A stretch of DNA of 64,000 nt from Prochlorococcus sp. HOT208_60m_813G15. GTDB lineage: Bacteria; Cyanobacteriota; Cyanobacteriia; PCC-6307; Cyanobiaceae. Positions 34,943 to 42,242 of this stretch are shown here, piece by piece. Within the stretch, counting starts at the first letter, position 1. Every line of letters starts with the position of its first letter. A program made the translations under genes and the position numbers. Below the pieces are notes generated by a model. That model saw only the letters and a list, made by a program, of their open reading frames with translations, was not told where the DNA came from and did not search any database. The stretch covers positions 1-64,000 of the forward strand of contig MWOS01000195.1 of NCBI GenBank assembly GCA_002026165.1, in the 5' to 3' direction.

Positions 34943-35329
34943 TTATGTAAAAAAATCTAATGGCAATGGTCCAAAAGTATTAGATTCTTTAGCACCTTCG
35001 TCATACTGACATGTTATTAAAATTCCTTCTCCAAGACCATTTTCAGATCTTACAAAAACATTACTAGTTTTTTGATTAGCTTTTAAAAAAACATCTCCAT
35101 CAGCATGAAGGGAACCTAGATTCCCAAATTTGATTGAGGGATATTTATTAGAAATTGATTGTAATGCTTCAATAGCTTTATTATCACTAGTTGCCATTAT
35201 GCCTATTGTTATCCAATCGGCATTAAAAATATTGACTTCTAGTTCCTCTAAAAGTTTTTTTCCTTGCCTATTACTTAATTGAGGTGCAGTTCTAAAATTA
35301 TTTAAATCGATTAATTTATTTATTTCCAT
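34943..35329 (-). CDS. DUF1824-family protein
   Basis: The 128-residue protein begins MEINKLIDLNNFRTAPQL. It contains NADWITIGIMATSDNKAIEAL and ends GILITCQYDEGAKESNTFGPLPLDFF, which fits the cyanobacterial DUF1824 family of unknown function. I start at ATG 35329. A longer frame to 35404 would overlap the tautomerase gene and adds unlike residues. It lies 22 bases after that gene on the same strand. Confidence 0.8.
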   Translation of the reverse strand: MEINKLIDLNNFRTAPQLSNRQGKKLLEELEVNIFNADWITIGIMATSDNKAIEALQSISNKYPSIKFGNLGSLHADGDVFLKANQKTSNVFVRSENGLGEGILITCQYDEGAKESNTFGPLPLDFFT

Positions 35330-35351
35330 AAGCTTTATATCTATGAAATTC

Positions 35352-35684
35352 TTAACCAAATGTTCTACCATTCCAAGCCCACAACGAGGCTGGTACATCC
35401 TCAAAAGAAATATAAATCCTATCTATTGGAATCCCTATTTTATGACATACAAAATCTGATATTGGCTTGGCCATTTCTGAAGGATTTAGAGAACCTATTG
35501 CTTTGATCTCTAAAAAGCAAGAAGGTGTCTCACCATCAAAATACATTTGGCAATTATCATTTATTTTCGCCATAACAAATCTTCTTGATTTATTAGTTAA
35601 AGATGAAATAAAAATTGAAATTTCCTCGAGAAATTTAACTTTATCATTTACTTTTACTGAAGTAGAAACATTAATAAAAGGCAT
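35352..35684 (-). CDS. MIF-like tautomerase
   Basis: The 110-residue protein starts MPFINVSTSV, so removal of Met exposes the catalytic N-terminal Pro of the macrophage migration inhibitory factor/tautomerase superfamily. Further matches are FVMAKINDNCQMYF with the family Lys, GSLNPSEMAKPISDF, and the ending WAWNGRTFG. The fold is a homotrimer with phenylpyruvate tautomerase activity in characterised members. The natural substrate here is unknown. It lies between a 57-codon gene and the DUF1824 gene. Confidence 0.9.
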   Translation of the reverse strand: MPFINVSTSVKVNDKVKFLEEISIFISSLTNKSRRFVMAKINDNCQMYFDGETPSCFLEIKAIGSLNPSEMAKPISDFVCHKIGIPIDRIYISFEDVPASLWAWNGRTFG

Positions 35685-35686
35685 TT

Positions 35687-35860
35687 TTATGCAGCAAGAT
35701 AATCTTTCTTAGAATCATTTTCTAGATAAACAGTTTTATTTTTTAAATTTCTTTTTGATGAAAGATATGCCATATCGTATGAACTTATTCCGTTTTTATA
35801 AGGATCGAAAAGAGCTTTTTTATACCTGTTTTTTTTGCTCCTTTTGGACTCAATCATCAT
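35687..35860 (-). CDS. Small basic hypothetical protein, 57 aa
   Basis: This frame ends at TAA 35687-35689, two bases before the ATG of the tautomerase gene. The protein is Lys/Arg/Ser-rich (IESKRSKKNRYKKALFDPY), with a polar C-terminus (ENDSKKDYLAA). The tight spacing suggests an operon with the tautomerase and DUF1824 genes. The family is not recognised. Confidence 0.5.
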   Translation of the reverse strand: MMIESKRSKKNRYKKALFDPYKNGISSYDMAYLSSKRNLKNKTVYLENDSKKDYLAA

Positions 35861-36008
35861 TATTAAATCATTAATAGTAATTTAACTTTTATTGAATAGA
35901 TGTCTAGTTTTTTTGAGAATTTTTAAATTATTTAATGAAAATAAATTCCTAATACACAATTAGAATTACTTTTTACTAGATTTGCTATACATAATCTAAA
36001 GAGTTGTT

Positions 36009-36647
36009 TTGGAAGTTTTAAATAATTATCAAAGAAAAAAACTTGATGAGAGTAATGATGAAGAATTTTATTCTGATCCAAAATTTGTTTATCATCTAGA
36101 TGCAAACTTCAGGCAGAATCTATCAGATTTATATGAAAGAGAAATTGATAATTATTCAGTTGTTCTTGATTTAATGTCCAGTTGGGATAGTTATTTACCT
36201 AAAGGGAAAAAATATAAAAAAGTTATTGGACATGGTTTAAACAAACAAGAACTTGAAAAAAATAAAATTTTTGATACTTATTGGATACAAAACTTTAATT
36301 TAAATCAACAAATACCCCTAGATAAAGAAAGCGTTGATTATTGCTTAATGGTGGCCGCATGGCAATATTTACAATATCCAGAGAATCTAACCAAAGAAAT
36401 TGCAAGAATATTGAGTAGAAAGGGCAAGATTATTATTGCTTTTTCAAATAGAGCATTTTGGCATAAAGCTCCTAACATATGGACTTCATCTACTGAAGAA
36501 GAGAGGGTCAAATATGTAAGAAAAGTGTTAATCTCAAACGGATTTAAGGAGCCAAAAATTATCGAAAAGTTTACTTTACCAACACTAAATATATTTAATT
36601 TTTTAAATAAGGATCCATTTTATTGTTTAATCGCTACCAAAGTGTAA
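36009..36647 (+). CDS. SAM-dependent methyltransferase-like protein
   Basis: The 212-residue protein starts at TTG. It has a class I methyltransferase layout: VVLDLMSSWDSYLP in place of the usual glycine-rich motif I, GHGLNKQELEKN as the acidic strand-2 region, VDYCLMVAAWQYLQYPENL (motif IV and post I) and ARILSRKGKIIIAFSNR. The DLMSSW variant of motif I is unusual but recurs in a cyanobacterial/plastid branch of the type 11 family, as far as I recall. The substrate is unknown. Confidence 0.75.
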   Translation: MEVLNNYQRKKLDESNDEEFYSDPKFVYHLDANFRQNLSDLYEREIDNYSVVLDLMSSWDSYLPKGKKYKKVIGHGLNKQELEKNKIFDTYWIQNFNLNQQIPLDKESVDYCLMVAAWQYLQYPENLTKEIARILSRKGKIIIAFSNRAFWHKAPNIWTSSTEEERVKYVRKVLISNGFKEPKIIEKFTLPTLNIFNFLNKDPFYCLIATKV

Positions 36648-36756
36648 ATTCTTGATTGCATTAATTTAAAAAACAACTCTAAGAAAAAGTTATCAACTAT
36701 TTTTCATAGCCATACTTTTAAATTTTTACTAATATTGGATAGTTAAAATTAATCAT

Positions 36757-37002
36757 ATGGGTTCTAAAAGAGAAAAATATCCTGAAAAATGTCCTTGGGA
36801 TCTTGGTCCAAATCAACATCTAGCAAAAGAAGAGAACTGGACTTTAAGATTAGGAGAAGCGAATGTTTGCTTTAGCAAAAATAAATTAGATAATAACTAT
36901 TTCCATGTAATTAGTAATGAAAACGAGGAGCAAATTTTAGCTTTTAGAGCAAGACTCCTTTATCAAAAACTACTAGATAAAGGATTTAGATTGGTTGAAT
37001 AA
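36757..37002 (+). CDS. Conserved-looking hypothetical protein, 81 aa
   Basis: The soluble protein starts GSKREKYPEKCPWDLGP and ends with a helix LAFRARLLYQKLLDKGFRLVE. No domain is recognised. It has its own 109-base upstream gap and ends 6 bases before the convergent DUF3386 gene. Ordered amino-acid composition supports a real gene. Confidence 0.7.
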   Translation: MGSKREKYPEKCPWDLGPNQHLAKEENWTLRLGEANVCFSKNKLDNNYFHVISNENEEQILAFRARLLYQKLLDKGFRLVE

Positions 37003-37008
37003 AAAAAC

Positions 37009-37662
37009 CTAATTTAGTAAGTTTATATCATCGAAAATAAACTTTTGAGTTTCTTCTTCTTGATTTTGGTTTAAAAATTTTATTGTCCTTGAATTTAATA
37101 CCCAATAATCGTCTCTACCTATATTTAGAAATTCATCCTCGTATTCCAATTTTTGAGAGTTTGTCTCAAGTGTATCTGCATTAATTTGTTGACTACTGTA
37201 TTTTTTACTCAGGGTACCTATTCCTGTATCTAAAAATTCTTCAACAAAAATTTCAATTATTATTCCATGAATTTTTCTATAAACCATATTAATACATCCA
37301 TCTTTAACTCTATATTTATCACCTTGATTTTTACCTGAAACACTCATTTCAATACCATTTTCAGAATTTTTTAGTAGATTAAAATTATTCTCTGAGTGTA
37401 CTGATTCAAATTCTCTCTTTACCCTATGTATACACACTTCAAATAACTGAGAGGCAATACTTTTAAGAACTTTTTCATCTTCTATTTTTTGAATTTTTGG
37501 TTTAAAGTCTTTACCTAAGACGAAGTCACCTTCGTAAATATTATTATTAGTTAAAAACATGCATTTGCCTTGGTAACCATGAAAATCATTCTTCCAGGTG
37601 TACCTATTTTCATAAGCATTTCTGAAAATCTCTTTACAATTAATTTCTCTTAGATTATCCAT
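37009..37662 (-). CDS. DUF3386-family protein
   Basis: The 217-residue protein shows the hallmarks of DUF3386, a cyanobacterial and plant family of unknown function: EIFRNAYENRYTWKNDFHGYQG at the start (split at residue 20), EGDFVLGKDFKPKIQKIEDEK, VCIHRVKREFESVH and GDKYRVKDGCINMVYRKIHG. It is separated by a terminator from the pcb gene upstream on the same strand. Confidence 0.82.
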   Translation of the reverse strand: MDNLREINCKEIFRNAYENRYTWKNDFHGYQGKCMFLTNNNIYEGDFVLGKDFKPKIQKIEDEKVLKSIASQLFEVCIHRVKREFESVHSENNFNLLKNSENGIEMSVSGKNQGDKYRVKDGCINMVYRKIHGIIIEIFVEEFLDTGIGTLSKKYSSQQINADTLETNSQKLEYEDEFLNIGRDDYWVLNSRTIKFLNQNQEEETQKFIFDDINLLN

Positions 37663-37691
37663 TAATTTTATTAATACGTGAAATAATTCTA

Positions 37692-37730
37692 CAAAAAAAA
37701 ACCTCCCTGTTAGAGGAGAGGTTTTTTATA
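37692..37730 (-). terminator. Intrinsic terminator of the pcb gene
   Basis: ACCTCCCT and AGGAGAGGT form an interrupted stem (about 37700-37722), with A and T runs on both sides. On the minus strand it ends in a long U run, 10-20 bases past the pcb stop. Confidence 0.75.
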
Positions 37731-37738
37731 AGATTAAA

Positions 37739-38797
37739 CTAGTTTTGGGTAATTTTTGTATTTTCTATGTTGTCAAATGCTTGACCAATTTTCTTAAAGT
37801 CAAATCCCATTGCTCTTAATGCGTGCCAAAGATGACCTTGTAAGAAAAAGAAACCCAAGTAAAAGTGGGTATTAGCTAGCCAAGCTCTTGAACTATATGC
37901 TCCTGAGCCTAAGTCAACCGTATCAGTAAAATAAGGAGCGAATTCAAATTGAAGCTTTAAGGGCTCTCCATAAAGATCAACTGGATATATGGTTGTATTT
38001 GAAGCACACCAAAAAGCTGCAACAAAAGCCATATAAGATACTCCGACTACTGAGTATGACAAAATAGCCTCAGCCCCCAATAATCCTTTACCTTTGAATT
38101 CGGTATATTCTCCAAATTGTTTAGTACAAATGTGGAAAACTCCTCCAATTATTTCGAGGAAAGCTAAAAACGCGTGACCTCCCATAACATCTTCAAGACT
38201 ATCTATTTTTAAAAAATCAAATTGATGATTCCAGATAGCAGCAATATCTAAATTGTAGACAACTTGTCTTGTAGACCCTATTGCTGGATCATAAATTCCG
38301 TGAATCCGGGCCCACTCGACGAACATTATTGCTCCAAGCCCAAGAAAGATCAAATGATGACCAAGAATAAAAGTTAATTTATCTGGATCATCCCACTCAA
38401 AATCAAATTTTTGTGGCTTACTATTCTCTGGATAGTCTCCAAGATCTCCTGCAAATTTATTAGAATGTAATAGTCCTCCAGCCCCTAATACTGCGGAGAA
38501 GATTAGATGTAATGTGCAAATTACAACAATTCCATATGGTTCAGTAATAACACCATTTTCAACGCCCCCAATTCCAATACCCGCTAGGTGTGGCAAAACA
38601 ATTGCTTTCTGTGCACCCATTGGAATACTGGCATCGTAACGAGCTAATTCAAATAATCCAAAAGCTCCTGCCCAGAACATCATTAATCCTGCATGGGCAG
38701 CATGAGCAGCTATGAATTTACCTGATCGGCCAACAACACCAGAATTTCCTGCGTACCAGTCATAGGTGACATCAGATTTTCCGTAAGTTTGTAACAC
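37739..38797 (-). CDS. pcb: Divinyl chlorophyll a/b-binding light-harvesting protein (Pcb/IsiA family)
   Basis: The 352-residue protein has six membrane helices and the CP43-like core (AGNSGVVGRSGKFIAAHAAHAG, FILGHHLIFLGLGA, GHAFLAFLEIIGGVFHICTK, NTHFYLGFFFLQGHLWHALRA). It lacks the big CP43 lumenal loop, which defines the Pcb/IsiA antenna family of Prochlorococcus. It lies 144 bases downstream of flavodoxin on the same strand. That echoes the iron-stress isiAB pair and suggests this copy is iron-responsive. Which numbered pcb it is cannot be told from this window. Confidence 0.95.
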   Translation of the reverse strand: MLQTYGKSDVTYDWYAGNSGVVGRSGKFIAAHAAHAGLMMFWAGAFGLFELARYDASIPMGAQKAIVLPHLAGIGIGGVENGVITEPYGIVVICTLHLIFSAVLGAGGLLHSNKFAGDLGDYPENSKPQKFDFEWDDPDKLTFILGHHLIFLGLGAIMFVEWARIHGIYDPAIGSTRQVVYNLDIAAIWNHQFDFLKIDSLEDVMGGHAFLAFLEIIGGVFHICTKQFGEYTEFKGKGLLGAEAILSYSVVGVSYMAFVAAFWCASNTTIYPVDLYGEPLKLQFEFAPYFTDTVDLGSGAYSSRAWLANTHFYLGFFFLQGHLWHALRAMGFDFKKIGQAFDNIENTKITQN

Positions 38798-38941
38798 TTG
38801 ATTTAAGTAAACAGCAAATTGAGCATATTGCTAAACAGTATGTTTTTTTACATGTTCTTTACAGATTTAATTACTTATGTAAAAAAAACATATTTCAAAA
38901 GAACAAATGTTACAACTTGGGAAAGTAATATCTTTGAAAGC

Positions 38942-39466
38942 TTACGCCAACGAGGGGATTTCGCCCTTTAGCTGAGAAGCCCATGTTTCAAGACGTGAAT
39001 CAGTCAAGTCAGATTCACTATCCTCATCTAGAGGTAATCCACAAAAACTTTCTCCCATAACGCTTTTAGATTCATCAAATGTATAAGAAGATTTATCTAC
39101 GTAACCGACCATTTCGGCACCTGCTTTAGTGAAGTAGCTGTGAAGTTCTTCCATCGCATCACAATAATTTTCTGTATAAGTAGAAGAATCTCCTAAACCA
39201 AAAATTGCAACCTTTTTACCCGATAAACTAAGTTCACCAATGTCTTCTAAGATTGAATCCCAAGCAGTTCCTGATCTTTCTTCATCTGCGCCTGTATTCC
39301 AAGTAGGTATGCCGCAGATAATTCCATCAAGGCTTTCAAATTCTGAAAGATCGTCTACATCAGATACATCTTTAGGTGCTTCTGCTGAAGAGATAAAGTT
39401 GTGAAGACGATCTGCAACGTCTTCAGTTTTTCCAGTTGTAGTTGCGTAATAAATTCCTACAGTCAT
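38942..39466 (-). CDS. isiB: Flavodoxin
   Basis: The 174-residue long-chain flavodoxin has the FMN phosphate loop YATTTGKTEDVA (residues 7-18), PTWNTGADEERSGTAWD and GLGDSSTYTENYCDAM (the 50s and 90s loops). It replaces ferredoxin as a soluble electron carrier under iron shortage. It is upstream of pcb on the same strand and has a 142-base gap before the divergent gene at 39609. Confidence 0.96.
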   Translation of the reverse strand: MTVGIYYATTTGKTEDVADRLHNFISSAEAPKDVSDVDDLSEFESLDGIICGIPTWNTGADEERSGTAWDSILEDIGELSLSGKKVAIFGLGDSSTYTENYCDAMEELHSYFTKAGAEMVGYVDKSSYTFDESKSVMGESFCGLPLDEDSESDLTDSRLETWASQLKGEIPSLA

Positions 39467-39608
39467 AACTTCAAAATGTTTACTTTAAAATAATAAAATC
39501 TAAAAACAATAAATTAATTTCTTTAAAAACTTTTTCATGTAAAATTTTATACTAATTAAAGTAAGAAAAATTTTTTGAGATCATCTTTTAAAAAACTTTT
39601 AAATAATC

Positions 39609-40343
39609 GTGACTGACCAATTAAAAAATGATATCAATAATCTTATTGATGAATTTAACTTCAAAGGAAGGGGGAAATTCAAATTAATTGTTTTATTTGG
39701 TTTATTGGGAGATTTTGATAGCTTTGAATATGCAATAAATTTGAAAAATTTCATCAATAATCATCAAAATAAGAATTTAGATATTTTTGCCATTGCTATT
39801 GGTAGCCAAAATGGGAAAGAAAAATTCTGCAAATTTACTGGTTTTATTGAAGAAAATTTAAAAATCGTTCCTAATAACCAAGTTCATAATGATCTAAAAA
39901 TCTCAAGTGGAATAGATATAGGTTTAGGAGGCTGGATCAATATGTTGTTAATGCTTTCTGGAATAAATTCTTTTAAAACAATCAAAGAAGTTTTCAGAGG
40001 TTATACAGGTGACCGTAAAGCAAAGCAAATCTATTCAGAATTTGACAAAATTGAATTTTTAAATTTTCTAGAATTTTCAGGTAATTCTTTTAACCAGATT
40101 TTCGGGAATGGTTATTTAAGACCTTTTGAACTGGCAACTTTTAGATTAAATAATATGAAGGAAATAATCAAAAATTGGGGTGATTATATCCTTCATGAAA
40201 AATATCTTCCTCAAAGAGGAGCTTCTTTTTTATTAGATGAAAAAAATCAAGTTATTTATAAATTTTTTTCAAGCGATGTTCTTGGTTATTCATCAAACAT
40301 GAGAGATCCTTTAAGATTCTTATCTGATTTAATTAAAGAATAG
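39609..40343 (+). CDS. AhpC/TSA-type peroxiredoxin-like protein
   Basis: The 244-residue protein starts at GTG. The segments LIVLFGLLGDFDSFEYAINLK, FCKFTGFIEENLKI, GLGGWINMLLMLSGI and VFRGYTGDRKAKQI match the thioredoxin-like AhpC-TSA_2 branch found in cyanobacteria. A single Cys (KFCKFTGF, near residue 78) is the only candidate redox residue, so peroxidase activity is uncertain. It is divergent from flavodoxin and 14 bases before the SemiSWEET gene. Confidence 0.7.
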   Translation: MTDQLKNDINNLIDEFNFKGRGKFKLIVLFGLLGDFDSFEYAINLKNFINNHQNKNLDIFAIAIGSQNGKEKFCKFTGFIEENLKIVPNNQVHNDLKISSGIDIGLGGWINMLLMLSGINSFKTIKEVFRGYTGDRKAKQIYSEFDKIEFLNFLEFSGNSFNQIFGNGYLRPFELATFRLNNMKEIIKNWGDYILHEKYLPQRGASFLLDEKNQVIYKFFSSDVLGYSSNMRDPLRFLSDLIKE

Positions 40344-40357
40344 TTTTTAAAACCTTT

Positions 40358-40627
40358 ATGAATGTAGACATATTTGGATATTTTGCCGCGATTTTAACAA
40401 CAGCTGCGTTTCTACCTCAATTGATAAAGACTTTAAAAACAAAAAAAGCAGATGATGTTTCTTTGACAACCTTAATAATGTTTATTATTGGAGTATTGTC
40501 TTGGATTATTTATGGTTATAAAATTTCCTCAACACCTATATTGATTGCTAATTTGATTACCTTAATTTTAAATCTTTTGATATTAGTCTCAAAAATGTAT
40601 TTCTCAAGAACTTTAAGTCAAAAATAA
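40358..40627 (+). CDS. SemiSWEET-type (PQ-loop) transporter
   Basis: The 89-residue protein has three hydrophobic helices and the PQ-loop motif FLPQLIKTLKTKKADDVSL in helix 1 (about residues 18-36). SemiSWEETs dimerise to move sugars across membranes. Substrate here is unknown. It follows the peroxiredoxin-like gene by 14 bases and may be cotranscribed. Confidence 0.88.
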   Translation: MNVDIFGYFAAILTTAAFLPQLIKTLKTKKADDVSLTTLIMFIIGVLSWIIYGYKISSTPILIANLITLILNLLILVSKMYFSRTLSQK

Positions 40628-40698
40628 TTATCTTAAAAATATCAAATTATAAAGATATCTCTTAAATCATAGTTATAGTAGAATCAAATTTTTTTTTT

Positions 40699-40923
40699 TT
40701 GAAAACATCAAAATGCTGGGTTTGGTTTAAAGGTAGCCTCAATAATGGTGGTTTTTGGAAAGAGGGCTTTACATGTACTTTTGATGAGAAACCAGGGGTT
40801 TTAATAGAAAGCCCTGCTTATGTCACTTGTAGAGTTCCAACTTGGAGAGTTTTGACTAAAGAACCAGAAGATTTAAATAAATCCCCCTTAATCCCTGATA
40901 AAGCAATATGGAAAATAATTTAA
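40699..40923 (+). CDS. Hypothetical protein, 74 aa
   Basis: The frame starts at TTG, whose two T belong to a run of twelve T (40689-40700); no ATG or GTG is available in frame. The protein is rich in Trp, Gly and Cys (CWVWFKGSLNNGGFWKEGF, VTCRVPTWRVL) and looks like a compact soluble domain. I do not recognise the family. The aromatic-rich composition argues for a real gene. Confidence 0.6.
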   Translation: MKTSKCWVWFKGSLNNGGFWKEGFTCTFDEKPGVLIESPAYVTCRVPTWRVLTKEPEDLNKSPLIPDKAIWKII

Positions 40924-40992
40924 TTTATCCATTCATTAGAAAAACATTTTGACTATGCGACGACAAGTTAAAATTGCTTTATTAGATTTTTC

Positions 40993-41938
40993 ATTAATAC
41001 CATCTTCTCTCTCTTTATAAATATAATCCCTTTCTTAATTTTTGGTTTTTTTCTTGGAAAGAAGAAACCAAAGATTTCTAGATATATCGCAAGACCTCTA
41101 ATAAGATTTGGTATTCCCTTAAGTGTAATGGGTCTCTTATTAAAAGAGGGTATAGATATAAACCTCATTAAGAGCGCTTTTTTAGCATTCTTTCTAATTG
41201 GATTTTTAATAAATATTTCTAATAAATACATTTCCAATATTTAAAAATAAACTTTCAAATTACACTTTGCAGTTGGCAGGCCTAATAGGTAATACATCAT
41301 TTCTTGGAATACCAATCGCAATAGCTCTTCTACCTTCATCAACTATTAACTTAACTATCGGGTTTGACTTAGGGACAACACTATTTGCTTGGATATTTGG
41401 ACCTTTTTTTCTTCAAGAAAAATCAAAAAACAAACACATCCCAAATATCGAAGGCTTATTAAATGCTTTGATAAATAGTCCTGCATCGAGAGGTATCATT
41501 GGTGTACTTTTTGCATATCTTTTCCATATTGATAAGTTATTAGGCAATTACCTTTGGATACCTGCAAGAATAGTTATTGCTTTGGCAATAATAATTGTGG
41601 GTACAAGACTAGGAATAATAACGAATCAAAAGGGTAAAATTTTTGATATCGATGAAGAAATTAAATTTACAATTTTATTAAAGTTATTTATTCTTCCTTT
41701 TATTGTTTTTTTAATAAGCAAATTTTTAAATTTTGACTTATATCAATCAACGGCAGTAATACTTCAGGCAGGAACGCCAACGGCAATATCCACAATATTA
41801 ATGGCAGAAGCGTATAACGTTAAACAAAAAATTGCATCAAAGATTCTTTTTACTACAACTTTAATTTCGATAGCCACAATTCCTCTATTAAAGATACTAA
41901 TGAATGTACTCAGCTTTAACTCGTTGCATGATTTATGA
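40993..41938 (+). pseudogene. AEC-family permease broken by a frameshift
   Basis: Two frames together spell one auxin-efflux-carrier (AEC) permease of about 315 residues. The N-terminal piece (frame of 40993) reads INTIFSLFINIIPFLIFGFF, then LGKKKPKISRYIARPLIRFG and ends at TAA 41242-41244. The rest is in the +1 frame (41213-41938) and has LAGLIGNTSFLGIPIAIAL, the typical mid-protein AEC motif, with about five helices. The shift must lie in 41213-41241. The first codon is ATT, so a lost ATG is also likely. A short ATG frame at 40955 is in another phase and ends at 41020. A sequencing error remains possible. Confidence 0.8.
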
Positions 41939-41990
41939 ATATTGTAAAGATAATGTCCTGATAACTACATAATGTCTTAAGATTTAGTTT

Positions 41991-42242
41991 ATGAAGTCAG
42001 CAAGCCCTGAAAATGAATATATCCCTTTAGATCTAAGAATTTCTGTGCGTAGGGATACTCTAAGGCTTATCTCAGAGATGGCTGAAGATATGGGAATAAG
42101 TATTAATGAAGTTTTCAGTTTTTTAGCCGAAGATTCCGTAATAGATCTCGAATTACTTGAGGATTTGAATGAAATTGAAATCCCCAGTCAGTGCAGTCTT
42201 AAAGATCTAAAAAACGTTCTTCTTAAAAAAAGACTTTGCTAA
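41991..42242 (+). CDS. Hypothetical protein, possibly ribbon-helix-helix, 83 aa
   Basis: The segment PLDLRISVRRDTLRLISEMAEDMGISINEVFSF has the beta strand plus two-helix pattern of CopG/ribbon-helix-helix DNA-binding proteins, followed by an acidic helix. This is a pattern judgement, not a family match. Its stop overlaps the convergent glycosyltransferase gene by 4 bases. Confidence 0.6.
   Translation: MKSASPENEYIPLDLRISVRRDTLRLISEMAEDMGISINEVFSFLAEDSVIDLELLEDLNEIEIPSQCSLKDLKNVLLKKRLC

Noticed and set aside
41213-41244. Programmed ribosomal frameshift in the AEC permease
   Set aside because: I see no slippery heptamer with a following structure, and the start codon is also missing; simple gene decay or sequence error explains both.
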